A DNA stretch of 64,000 bases from an uncultured Clostridia bacterium. GTDB lineage: Bacteria > Bacillota > Clostridia > Christensenellales > Aristaeellaceae. The position numbers and the translations under genes are program-made. Positions 42,631 to 51,173 of the stretch are shown piece after piece. The stretch covers positions 37,366-101,365 of the forward strand of contig CAMJUL010000003.1 in assembly GCA_946408995.1 (NCBI GenBank), written 5' to 3'. Position 1 is the first letter of the stretch. Every line of letters begins with the position of its first letter. The notes under the pieces were generated by a model. That model was not told where the DNA came from and made no database searches. It saw only the letters and a list, made by a program, of their open reading frames with translations.

Positions 42631-42689
42631 CATAAGGTCCTTCCGGAGAAAACACGCTCCGGCACAAACACGCAACCCAAGAACAGGAG

Positions 42690-43667
42690 ATGACCTCTTC
42701 TTTGCACATCTCATTTGAAACCAACGAGGGATATGCCGGCCTTTCCGGCCTGAATGACCGCAATATCGCCCTGCTTGAGCAGGAGCTCGACGTAGAGATC
42801 CTGCTGCACGGCGGCGAGGTGGTCATACAAGGGGAGGAAAAGCAGGTGCATCTCGCGGAAAAATGCATCCGCTGCCTCCAGGAACTCCTGCGCCGCGGAG
42901 AAGTCCCTGATCCCGCCAAACTCCGCTACCTGACCGCCCTTTGCCGGGAGGGAAGGGAAGAAGCGCTGTTCGAGATGCTCGACGATGTGGTGGCGCTCAA
43001 TTACCGTTCCAAGCCGATCCGATGCCGGACACTTGGCCAGATGGCCTATGTCCGCTCCATGCGTCGGAACGAACTGACCCTCGCCATCGGGCCAGCGGGA
43101 ACCGGAAAAACCTACCTTGCCATGGCCATGGCCGCCGCCAAGCTGAAAAACCGCGAGGTGGAAAGGATCATCTTAACGCGTCCGGCTGTAGAGGCCGGCG
43201 AAAAGCTGGGGTATCTTCCGGGCGACCTGGTGCAGAAGGTAGACCCCTACCTTCGACCTCTCTATGACGCCCTGTTTGACATCATGGGGCCGGACGCTTC
43301 CGCGCGTCTGACCGAGCGCGGCGTGCTGGAGATCGCCCCGCTTGCTTTCATGCGTGGCCGTACCCTGAGCAATGCCTTTATCATCCTTGACGAGGCGCAG
43401 AACACCACTTCCGAGCAGATGAAAATGTTCCTGACCCGGCTCGGTGAAAACTCCCGCTGCATCGTGACCGGCGACCCGACCCAGATCGACCTTCCAAAGG
43501 GACGCGTTTCCGGGCTCAAGGAGGCGGTCGAGGTTCTTGAGGGGATCAGCGGCGTTGGCATTATTCAATTGAACTCCACCGATGTGGTTCGGCACGAACT
43601 GGTGCGCAGGATCGTAGACGCATACGAGCAATACGCGCAGACCCGCGCAGGAGGCGATAACGCATGA
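42690..43667 (+). CDS. phoH: PhoH family ATPase
   Basis: 325-residue PhoH/YbeZ-type P-loop ATPase, thought to work with YbeY in rRNA and RNA handling. Residues 1-110 are a KH-like N-terminal domain; the ATPase shows Walker A GPAGTGKTYLA (about 133-140), the ILTRPAVEAGEKLGYLPGDL stretch, Walker B IILDEAQN, and VTGDPTQIDLP. The ATG follows an AGGAG with no spacing, so a TTG four codons later (42702) is a possible real start. Its stop overlaps the next start (ATGA). The phoH-HD-ybeY-era order is conserved in Bacillota. Confidence 0.94.
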   Translation: MTSSLHISFETNEGYAGLSGLNDRNIALLEQELDVEILLHGGEVVIQGEEKQVHLAEKCIRCLQELLRRGEVPDPAKLRYLTALCREGREEALFEMLDDVVALNYRSKPIRCRTLGQMAYVRSMRRNELTLAIGPAGTGKTYLAMAMAAAKLKNREVERIILTRPAVEAGEKLGYLPGDLVQKVDPYLRPLYDALFDIMGPDASARLTERGVLEIAPLAFMRGRTLSNAFIILDEAQNTTSEQMKMFLTRLGENSRCIVTGDPTQIDLPKGRVSGLKEAVEVLEGISGVGIIQLNSTDVVRHELVRRIVDAYEQYAQTRAGGDNA

Positions 43668-46108
43668 AGCATCCCAAAGGGAAAAAGAATCCGACGCCCG
43701 GAAATCGCACCTCCGGGAACAGGCAGAAGCTTTCCAGGGTCCAATGGCTGATCATTCTTGGCACCTGTGTCCTGATCACCCTCCTTGTGCTGGCTTCCAT
43801 CACTCCCACGCGGTACGATCTTTCCATCGGGATGGTGCCTACGGTGACCATTCAGGCGACCAAAGACATTGTGGATGAGGTCACCACCGAACGCCGCCGG
43901 GAGGAAGCCGCCGCCGCGGTTGATCCCATCGAGGTTTACCAGGACGGTGTCTCGGAGCAGGTCCTGGAAAACCTGGATTCTGTTTTCATGCAGATCTGGA
44001 CGTTAAAAGAGCATACAGATCAGTACCGGAACATTTCCTCCTTCCGGATCTTTACTTCCGCCGAGCTGAACGAGGCCCGCGAACTGCTGACCCAAATCAG
44101 TCTGAAGGATTATCAATTGACCACGCTGATCAGGACGCCTACTGTAGATATTGAAAACCTGTACAACTATATGTACGCCTCCGTCCAGAATGTGATGAGT
44201 TCCCAGTTTTCCAAGGCGGAAGTGGACAGCAAGATCAGCAGCATCCTGCAGCTGCTCGGGTTCAGCATAGATCCGACTGTGCTGCAGAATGTGGCTGCGC
44301 CCATCCTCGACGCCATCATCGAACCCAATCTTCTGGAAGACGAGGAGTTGACCCAAGAGGCCCGTCAAGCCGCAAGGGACGCGGTCGAGCCGGTGATTTA
44401 CAAGCAGGGACAGAATATCGTCGTCAAGGGGGAAGGGCGCATCACCCAGAGTCAGTACGCCATGCTGGCTTCGCTTGGGCTTCTGACCACTCAGCGCGCC
44501 GATTTCAATCCTTATCTTGGCGGCATCCTTATCTCCATTCTTTCCCTCGTCATCTTCTTCCTTGCCGTCAACCGTCTGGATCCCCAGACCCTGAAGATCA
44601 CGCAAAGGCTGCTGCTTTTGTCCATTATCCTGGTCGTTTCCTGTGTGATCTGCATCGTAACGAAGCTTATCAACACCTATCTGATGCCCCTGCTGATCTG
44701 CTGCATGCTGGTCACCTCCCTGATCTCGGTACGCTCCGCCTTGGCCAGCAATGTATTTATCGCGATCCTTGCGGCCTCTCTGACGGCCGGTTCCAGTGAA
44801 GCTTATACCGAGCAGGCAGCCCTGATCCTGATCTCGTCCCTCGTTTCCGGATCCCTGGTAATCCTGTTCCTTGGAAAGAACAAGTCATCCAGGCTGCTCG
44901 CGATCCTCGGCGGACTGATTGCAGCCGTATCCGACATCGCCGTTTTCACCGCCTTCGGGCTGATGACGTCAAGCGATCTTTCCGGAACGCTGACCAACGC
45001 GCTGTGGCGCGCCGCCGGCACCCTGATCTCCACTTTCCTGTTTATGGGCATACAGCCGCTTTTGGAAATGATTTTCAACCTTCCCACCAATTACAAGCTG
45101 CTGGAGCTGTCCAACCCAAACCGTCCTTTGCTGCGCCGGCTTCTGCTGGAGGCCCCCGGCACCTATCATCATTCCATCATCGTCGCAAATCTCGCGGAGG
45201 CATCCGCCGAAGCCATTGGGGCCAACCCGCTTTTGGCCCGTGTCGGCGGTTATTATCATGATATCGGCAAGCTGAAGCGCCCCCACTATTTCAAAGAAAA
45301 CCAGCTGAGCGGCATCAATCCCCATGACCAGGCGGATCCCTCCGTATCCGCGGCCATTGTCACCGCCCATGTCAGCGACGGGGTCGTCATGGCCAAGGAA
45401 GCCCGCCTGCCCGGGGAAATCGTCCGCATCATTTCCGAGCATCACGGTGACACGCCCGTGATGTACTTCTATCACAAAGCCCTTCAGCAGGCCAACGGCG
45501 TACCGGTGGATATCAACGCCTTCCGTTATGGAGGGCATCCCCCCACGACCCGTGAAAGCGCCATCGTCATGCTCTGCGATACCATCGAGGCCGCCGTAAG
45601 GACTTTAAAAAATCCAACGCCGGAAAACATTGAAAACTATATCGTCAAGCTCGTCCGCGGAAAGCTGGAGGATGGGCAGCTGTCCGGCAGTGACCTGACC
45701 TTGAAGGACATCGACCTGATCTGTTCTGCCTGCACCAATGTCCTTGTAGGGGTCTTCCACGAACGGATCGAATACCCTCATATGCCCTCCCAGCCCATCC
45801 GTACACCTCTGGATCGAAACGCTTCCCACACGGAAAAAGCCGCTGAAGAAGCGGACTGGGAGGCCCCTTCCCAGAGCAGTGAAGACATTCATCCCAGCAT
45901 GGTGATCCCGGAGCCCGCTCCCGAGCCCATTCCGGTGGTCAAGCCCTCCGCCGGAACGCCGGTCCCTGTCGTCGCGCCCGAAGAGATGGTTTCCCCCTAC
46001 CTGGCTTCCTCCGGCTCATCCAACATCATGCCTGAGGACTCCGTTCCGGAACAGACAGATGTACGGGGCAATGAGACGGGGGCCGAAGAGGGAGGGCGGA
46101 ATCCTTGA
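43664..46108 (+). CDS. pgpH: 7TM HD-domain phosphodiesterase (PgpH-type, c-di-AMP)
   Basis: 814-residue membrane protein of the 7TMR-HDED/HD family, which degrades cyclic di-AMP in related species. One N-terminal helix (WLIILGTCVLITLLVLASI) is followed by an extracellular domain to about residue 275, about seven helices (280-480) and a cytoplasmic HD domain: YHHSIIVANLAEASAEAIG, then VGGYYHDIGKLKRPHYF with the HD pair at about 531. After the HD domain comes an unusual Pro/Glu/Ser-rich tail of about 100 residues. AGGAGG nine bases before the ATG. Coupled to phoH and to the next gene. Confidence 0.92.
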   Translation: MKHPKGKKNPTPGNRTSGNRQKLSRVQWLIILGTCVLITLLVLASITPTRYDLSIGMVPTVTIQATKDIVDEVTTERRREEAAAAVDPIEVYQDGVSEQVLENLDSVFMQIWTLKEHTDQYRNISSFRIFTSAELNEARELLTQISLKDYQLTTLIRTPTVDIENLYNYMYASVQNVMSSQFSKAEVDSKISSILQLLGFSIDPTVLQNVAAPILDAIIEPNLLEDEELTQEARQAARDAVEPVIYKQGQNIVVKGEGRITQSQYAMLASLGLLTTQRADFNPYLGGILISILSLVIFFLAVNRLDPQTLKITQRLLLLSIILVVSCVICIVTKLINTYLMPLLICCMLVTSLISVRSALASNVFIAILAASLTAGSSEAYTEQAALILISSLVSGSLVILFLGKNKSSRLLAILGGLIAAVSDIAVFTAFGLMTSSDLSGTLTNALWRAAGTLISTFLFMGIQPLLEMIFNLPTNYKLLELSNPNRPLLRRLLLEAPGTYHHSIIVANLAEASAEAIGANPLLARVGGYYHDIGKLKRPHYFKENQLSGINPHDQADPSVSAAIVTAHVSDGVVMAKEARLPGEIVRIISEHHGDTPVMYFYHKALQQANGVPVDINAFRYGGHPPTTRESAIVMLCDTIEAAVRTLKNPTPENIENYIVKLVRGKLEDGQLSGSDLTLKDIDLICSACTNVLVGVFHERIEYPHMPSQPIRTPLDRNASHTEKAAEEADWEAPSQSSEDIHPSMVIPEPAPEPIPVVKPSAGTPVPVVAPEEMVSPYLASSGSSNIMPEDSVPEQTDVRGNETGAEEGGRNP

Positions 46109-46992
46109 GCGTGCGGCTGGATATTGAAAACCTTTGTTCGGCAGGCCAAGGCGCGCTGTCGCTGCTTAAAAAAGCGGCAGAGGCCGCCCTCCTGACGGAA
46201 GGAGTGCAAAAAGAGGTCTATGTTCACCTCCTGCTGACCGATGATGACGGGATTCGAGCCTACAACAGGGAATACCGCGGGCTGGACCGTGCCACGGACG
46301 TACTCTCCTTCCCCTCCGTTCCCTATAACCCCGGCGTCCTCTGCTCCGCCCATCCGGAATGGCTGGACGAGGAATACGACATTGAGGCAGGCGCCTGTTT
46401 CCTGGGGGATATCATCATCTCCATGCCGCATGTCCTCGCGCAGGCCAAAGAATACGGGCACAGCGAAGCAAGGGAGACCGCGTACCTTATGACCCATGCC
46501 ATGTTCCACCTGATGGGGTACGATCATATCAAAGAGGAGGACCGCCAACAAATGCGCAAAATGGAAGAAGAGGCCATTGCCCGGTTTTTGCCGACCCCTG
46601 AAGAAGAAAAAATGCTGGAGATGGCCCGCGAAGCAATGACGTTTTCCTACTCCCCCTACTCCGGATATCCGGTCGGCGCGTGTGTCAAATGCAGTGACGG
46701 CACCTTCTATACCGGCTGCAATATTGAAAACGCTTCCTTCGGGGCCGTAATCTGCGCGGAACGCACTGCCATTTTCAAGGCAGTCAGCGAGGGGAAACGT
46801 TCTTTTGAAGCCATTGCGATCGCTTCCCACACTTCGGCCCCCTGGCCCTGCGGGATCTGCCGGCAGGTCATGAATGAATTCTCGCCCAAAATGCGGGTGC
46901 TTGTCACCTGGGACGGAGGGGTCGACGCAGCCCCATTATCCGCCCTTCTGCCCCATGGATTCGGCCCGGCGGACCTTACAAAAGACGGTTGA
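46105..46992 (+). CDS. ybeY-cdd: Fusion of endoribonuclease YbeY and cytidine deaminase
   Basis: 295-residue protein in one continuous frame. Residues 1-165 are YbeY, the zinc-dependent rRNA maturation and quality-control endoribonuclease: RGLDRATDVLSFP and the zinc motif HAMFHLMGYDH (about 130-140). Residues about 170-290 are a complete tetramer-type cytidine deaminase: SYSPYSGYPVGACV, CNIENASFGAVICAERTAIF with the Cys-Ala-Glu catalytic site (about 217), and PCGICRQVMNEF (about 248-252). The start is TTG overlapping the upstream stop, with GGAGGG eight bases before it. In related genomes ybeY, dgkA and cdd are separate genes at this place; no dgkA is seen here. Confidence 0.93.
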   Translation: MSVRLDIENLCSAGQGALSLLKKAAEAALLTEGVQKEVYVHLLLTDDDGIRAYNREYRGLDRATDVLSFPSVPYNPGVLCSAHPEWLDEEYDIEAGACFLGDIIISMPHVLAQAKEYGHSEARETAYLMTHAMFHLMGYDHIKEEDRQQMRKMEEEAIARFLPTPEEEKMLEMAREAMTFSYSPYSGYPVGACVKCSDGTFYTGCNIENASFGAVICAERTAIFKAVSEGKRSFEAIAIASHTSAPWPCGICRQVMNEFSPKMRVLVTWDGGVDAAPLSALLPHGFGPADLTKDG

Positions 46993-47064
46993 CCCCTCCC
47001 CTTTTCCCCTGGCAGGCAAATCCTTTTTCAAATACAATCTTCAAAAAGAAAGCGCAGGTATTTT

Positions 47065-47958
47065 ATGCAGCAGAAACCCTTTCACTCAGGATTCGCCGTC
47101 CTTGTCGGCCGCCCGAACACGGGCAAGTCCACCCTGCTCAACACCCTGATCGGTGAAAAAATCGCCATCGTGTCCAATCGCCCTCAAACCACCCGGAACC
47201 AGATCGTCGGCATCCTGAACCAGGAAGACCGCCAGCTGGTTTTTGTCGACACGCCCGGCGTCCACACCCCAAGGACAAAGCTTGGGAATTACATGATCCA
47301 AAGCGTCCAGGACGCTTTGGAAGGCATTGACCTTCTCCTTGCGCTGGTCGATGTAACCGCCATCGGTCCCAAGGACCGGGAGCTGGTCCAAAGCCTCTCC
47401 GAAAAAAAATGCAGGAAGCTGCTTCTGCTGAACAAGATCGACCTGGTCGAGCCCCGGAAGCTTCTTGGGATCATCGACAGTTTCAAGGATCTGGGCTATG
47501 ACGAGATCTATCCCATCTCCGCCAAAGACGGGGATGGGGTCGACGCGGTCCGGCAGGATCTGCTCTCCCACCTCCCGGTGGGACCCAAGTATTATCCGGA
47601 TGATATGGTCACCAGCCAGACCGAACGTCAGATCTGCGCGGAGATCATCCGGGAAAAAGCCCTTCGCAATCTCCGGGACGAGGTCCCCCACGGCATCGGC
47701 GTGGAGATCGCAAGCTTCAAGGAAACCGACACGCTCATTACCATTTACGCCAACCTGTTCTGCGAAAAGGACTCTCATAAATGGATCATCATCGGCAAGG
47801 GCGGAAGTATGATCAAGGAGATCGGAAGCGAAGCCCGGAAGGAGATCGAGGACATCCTCGGGATCCGTATCAACCTGCAGCTTTGGGTCAAAGTCCGGCC
47901 CGACTGGCGGAACAACGCCCAGGACCTTAAAGACCTTGGGTATGTCAGCGATAAATAA
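47065..47958 (+). CDS. era: GTPase Era
   Basis: 297-residue ribosome-associated GTPase that binds the 3' end of 16S rRNA. GTPase motifs: G1 GRPNTGKSTLLN (about 15), G2 region SNRPQTTRNQIVGI, G3 DTPGVH, G4 NKID, G5 SAKDGDGV. The C-terminal KH domain is present (HKWIIIGKGGSMIKEIGSEA). The ATG has only a weak AGG seven bases upstream. A 72-base gap separates it from the ybeY-cdd gene without terminator, so it is probably the last gene of the phoH operon. A strong terminator follows. Confidence 0.96.
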   Translation: MQQKPFHSGFAVLVGRPNTGKSTLLNTLIGEKIAIVSNRPQTTRNQIVGILNQEDRQLVFVDTPGVHTPRTKLGNYMIQSVQDALEGIDLLLALVDVTAIGPKDRELVQSLSEKKCRKLLLLNKIDLVEPRKLLGIIDSFKDLGYDEIYPISAKDGDGVDAVRQDLLSHLPVGPKYYPDDMVTSQTERQICAEIIREKALRNLRDEVPHGIGVEIASFKETDTLITIYANLFCEKDSHKWIIIGKGGSMIKEIGSEARKEIEDILGIRINLQLWVKVRPDWRNNAQDLKDLGYVSDK

Positions 47959-47969
47959 AGCACACTGAA

Positions 47970-48018
47970 AAAGCGCCTGAAAGCGGAAATCCAGACCGCT
48001 CTCAGGCGCTTTGCTTTT
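47970..48018. terminator. Bidirectional terminator after era
   Basis: AAAGCGCCTGA (47970-47980) pairs with TCAGGCGCTTT (48002-48012), with an inner AGCGG/CCGCT stem; T-rich on both strands. Confidence 0.85.
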
Positions 48019-48021
48019 TCT

Positions 48022-48498
48022 TTATGATTCGATGACCAGCTTTCCGGTCATTTGCTCCGGCACCAGTTCCCAGCAAAGGGTCGCCGGCCCGCTTTGGTGG
48101 ATCTCCTTTTCAATGTAGCTTTCATCCCGGGTAAACCGATAGCTGATTTGCCTGCTGATCTCAATGATTCTGGCCCTGTCCTCCACCCGGCGGAGCCTTC
48201 CAAAGAGGATCACGCAGCGTACGTGCAGCGCCCATTCCCCTTCCGGAGCGGTCCCGTTCTCAAAGACGCAGTAGCTGACCTTATCGCACCGGTCCGCCGC
48301 GTCCACACGGTGTCCCGTCTTGCCTCCATGAAAATACAAATGCCCGTCCGCCGGGTTGTACCAGTGGTTCATGGGAAACCCATAAGGATAGCCGTCGTCC
48401 CCCTGAACGCTCAATACGCCCCGCTTTTCCCGGACAAGAACCTCGATACACGCTTCCTGTGAAAGCTGCCGGTTCTTCCTGCGCAGTTCCCTGAACAT
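48022..48498 (-). CDS. Pyridoxamine 5'-phosphate oxidase-like flavoprotein (NimA-like)
   Basis: 158-residue split-barrel flavin-binding protein. The opening MFRELRRKNRQLSQEACIEV with the VLVREKRGVLSVQGDDGYPY segment, GFPMNHWYNPADGHLYFHGG and KVSYCVFENG match the family that includes 5-nitroimidazole reductase-like NimA and many uncharacterised FMN proteins. Catalytic His at the NimA position may be H in MNHWY; I cannot decide whether it is a nitroreductase. No signal peptide. It is convergent to era with a shared terminator; the neighbours give no functional hint. Confidence 0.85.
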   Translation of the reverse strand: MFRELRRKNRQLSQEACIEVLVREKRGVLSVQGDDGYPYGFPMNHWYNPADGHLYFHGGKTGHRVDAADRCDKVSYCVFENGTAPEGEWALHVRCVILFGRLRRVEDRARIIEISRQISYRFTRDESYIEKEIHQSGPATLCWELVPEQMTGKLVIES

Positions 48499-48550
48499 TG
48501 CCGTCCCCTTTCCGCTTGGCTTTTCTTACAGCCGCAAAAGGTTGCCGCCC

Positions 48551-49378
48551 TTATTTGAGCATGTTGATGCCGGGCAGATAATTGACGCTGCGCACAAACT
48601 GCCCCTTCAGGTGCCGGATCAAACCGGTCTGCGGAACGTTGCGCTTAAAAATATGGGTGTAAATAACGGAAACGCCCTGTTCCCTCAGGTGTACGCAGGC
48701 CGCCTCGATCAGCTGGGACGCCAGACGCTGATTCCGGAACTGCGGCACCGTATAGATGGACAGCAAGGTCGCAGTTTCACCGGCGCCGGTAAACATGGCC
48801 TCACACACCGGCTCCCCCTGACGGTAAAAAGCGAGCGGCAAAAAATGCTCCTGCTGACGCCACAGCATCAGATAGTCATGGTTCACCGGCTGGATGCGGT
48901 AGCGGTTCATCCTGTCCAGCAGCGCCGCCTCATCCGCCTCCGTGGCAAGGGGAGACTGCCAGTACTCAAAACCCATGGGGGCCTGTGCCCTTCCAAAAGG
49001 CAGGTAAAAGGAATACAAGTCCTCGCTGTCGTCGTTCTTCATCCCCATCTGTTCATAGAATTTCAATAGCTCCTTGTCCCTCGGATCGACCTGCGTATAG
49101 AACCGGCCGGGCATGCCTGTCTCGGAACGGATCTGGCCGGCCCTGGCAAGCAGGGCCCCAAAGAGCATTGAACGCGCCGAAGGCTGGGCATCCATCTGAA
49201 GGTAGATATGCAGCGGCTGATTGGGATAAAGCTCCGCCTGGGTAAACTGGATCAGGCAGCCGTATCCAAGCTGGATTCCTTTGTCGCTGGAAACAAAAAA
49301 AACATTTTCTGCCGGGATTCCCTGATATTCTCCTGCCGGATGATTGATCAACATACGCGTAACGCGCCTTTCCTTCAT
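48551..49378 (-). CDS. GNAT-family acetyltransferase-like protein
   Basis: 275-residue protein with the look of two tandem GNAT folds. The C-terminal one (about 150-275) shows the acetyl-CoA region LLSIYTVPQFRNQRLASQLI (family V-x-P-x-x-R-x-x-G/R), followed by AACVHLREQGVSVIYTH. The N-terminal half also has GNAT-like strand patterns and a FYEQMGM segment typical of the last GNAT strand, but lacks a clear CoA loop. Substrate unknown. Start uncertain: ATG at 49378, TTG at 49384 and ATG at 49354 all have poor ribosome sites. Confidence 0.78.
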   Translation of the reverse strand: MKERRVTRMLINHPAGEYQGIPAENVFFVSSDKGIQLGYGCLIQFTQAELYPNQPLHIYLQMDAQPSARSMLFGALLARAGQIRSETGMPGRFYTQVDPRDKELLKFYEQMGMKNDDSEDLYSFYLPFGRAQAPMGFEYWQSPLATEADEAALLDRMNRYRIQPVNHDYLMLWRQQEHFLPLAFYRQGEPVCEAMFTGAGETATLLSIYTVPQFRNQRLASQLIEAACVHLREQGVSVIYTHIFKRNVPQTGLIRHLKGQFVRSVNYLPGINMLK

Positions 49379-49511
49379 AGTCAACGATACCTACATAAAA
49401 TATAGCGCAAACCACCCAATAAATCAAGGGCTCACGCCGAAACCATTTCCGCTCCGCTTCCGGTTCTGCCAAATCAACGAAAAATTGCTTTCATCCCCCC
49501 TCGATTAATGA

Positions 49512-49517
49512 TATAAT
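49512..49517 (+). promoter_or_regulatory. Extended -10 promoter of the phosphodiester glycosidase gene
   Basis: TGA-TATAAT, about 40 bases upstream of the start codon; the -35 is not clear. Confidence 0.5.
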
Positions 49518-49555
49518 GCTTTATGTTCTATCATTTGCTTTGAGGGTTTAATCGT

Positions 49556-51148
49556 ATGACGAACAAGCGCCTTTCCTCTTTTGTGCCCCCCGTTAACGGC
49601 ATGGGCCGCCGCATCTTCTTCCTTTTCCCGCTTGTGCTGCTGGTGCTGGTCCTGCTTATCAGCTGTGCTTCCGCGCAGGATGCCCTTCCTTACCGGACCC
49701 TGCGGACCGGAGACAGGGGAGAAGATGTCAAAGCCCTGAAAACCGCCATGTACTACCTTGGGTATTACAAGAGCCTGGAGGTCACCGGGGAGTATAATGA
49801 CCTGATGGCCAAGCGGATTGCACAGCTGCAGGTGGCCAACGGTCTTCCCGGTGACGGCATTGCCACGCCGGAGCTTCAGGCGTTCATCTTCGGCGGCGGC
49901 TGTTTGCCGGCGGAAGGAGCGCCTGCCCCCACCCCCACGGTATCCCCCACCGACCCTGCAGACGGATCAACCCCCCCTCTGCCCTCCGCGCCCGCTTCCC
50001 AGCCTTCAGCCTCCACGCCCAGTCCCTACCGCACGCTTTCTGTCGGGGATTCCGGCGCGGACGTGCTGCGGCTGAAACAGGCCATGTACTATCTGGGTTA
50101 TTTCAAAAGTCTGGACAATCTTTCAGATTCCTATAACAGGGTCATGTCCGAGCGGATCGAAAACCTGCAGAAAACCAACCGCCTCACACCGGACGGTGTC
50201 GCCACCCCGGAATTGCAGGCCCTCGTTTTCAGCGGGCTTTGCAGACCCACCGAGGGTGCCCCGGCCCCGACAGCGGCACCCACCCCGAGCCCTGAGCCGC
50301 TTCATCCCGGAAACCTGCCCAAGGACCTTCCTTCTGTCAATGAAAAAGGCTTCCTTCTGGACAAGGATACCTATCTGTATGAAAACGCCGAGGATGGCAT
50401 CTGGCTGTATAAAACCCGGGACCTCTCCATCACCGTTGCCCGGTACGAAGAGAAAGCCAGCCGCCTGGTGTGGTTTGAAACAGAGATCTGGTGCTCCCCC
50501 ACCAATCCCCTGACCACCTACCTCAGCCAGGGAAGCCTTCCAGGCAAGCGTTATTCTTCTCCCCTGACCCTCGCCCAGGAAAGCGGCGCCGTTCTCGCGG
50601 TTACGGACGATTTTTTCGGTTTCCGCTGGAATTACAATTACCGTACCGGCATCGTCATCCGCAATGGGCAGATCCTTGGGGATAAAACCTATGCCGCCGA
50701 CCGCTCCGCCTTTCCAAACCTGGAGGTGCTGGCCGTATACGGCGACGGCCGCATGAAATGCTATCTTAGCGATGCCATGAGCGCGCAGGACTACCTGCAG
50801 GCCGGCGCCGTACAGACTTTTGCCTTCGGACCCATTCTGGTCACGGACGGCAAGCTCGGCCCGCATATGACCTCCACCAGCTATTATCATTACCGGGAGC
50901 CCCGCTGTGCCATTGGGATGATCGAGCCCTGGCATTATGTGATCTTGACCGTGAAGGGACGCGCGGAGGACAGCCGCGGCACCTACCTGAACTGGCTGGC
51001 GGAAAGAATGCTGTACCTTGGCTGCACGGAAGCCCTGAATCTGGATGGCGGAGGAACGGTCAGCCTCGTTTTCAACGGCAAAATGCTGAACAAAATCACC
51101 AAGAACCTCAGAAGTGTCACCAGCATGATCTGTTTTGGCAAGCAATAA
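49556..51148 (+). CDS. Exported protein: two peptidoglycan-binding domains and a phosphodiester glycosidase domain
   Basis: 530-residue secreted enzyme. A signal peptide/anchor (hydrophobic about 20-40, ISCASAQDA) is followed by two peptidoglycan-binding type-1 repeats (YRTLRTGDRGEDVKALKTAM at about 47 and YRTLSVGDSGADVLRLKQAM at about 160), each with a Pro/Thr/Ser-rich linker. The C-terminal domain (about 270-530) is of the NAGPA-like phosphodiester glycosidase type, with GIVIRNGQILG, RCAIGMIEPWHYV and the diagnostic ALNLDGGGTVSLVF. It may remodel sugar-phosphodiester links in wall polymers. It precedes a MATE gene by 25 bases, perhaps by chance. Confidence 0.9.
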   Translation: MTNKRLSSFVPPVNGMGRRIFFLFPLVLLVLVLLISCASAQDALPYRTLRTGDRGEDVKALKTAMYYLGYYKSLEVTGEYNDLMAKRIAQLQVANGLPGDGIATPELQAFIFGGGCLPAEGAPAPTPTVSPTDPADGSTPPLPSAPASQPSASTPSPYRTLSVGDSGADVLRLKQAMYYLGYFKSLDNLSDSYNRVMSERIENLQKTNRLTPDGVATPELQALVFSGLCRPTEGAPAPTAAPTPSPEPLHPGNLPKDLPSVNEKGFLLDKDTYLYENAEDGIWLYKTRDLSITVARYEEKASRLVWFETEIWCSPTNPLTTYLSQGSLPGKRYSSPLTLAQESGAVLAVTDDFFGFRWNYNYRTGIVIRNGQILGDKTYAADRSAFPNLEVLAVYGDGRMKCYLSDAMSAQDYLQAGAVQTFAFGPILVTDGKLGPHMTSTSYYHYREPRCAIGMIEPWHYVILTVKGRAEDSRGTYLNWLAERMLYLGCTEALNLDGGGTVSLVFNGKMLNKITKNLRSVTSMICFGKQ

Positions 51149-51173
51149 CCAGTGACCATGGAAAGGACTGAGT

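Noticed and set aside
46600..46992. Separate cdd gene starting at an internal ATG
   Set aside because: The frame is continuous with YbeY, no stop lies between, and no ribosome site of note precedes the internal ATG.
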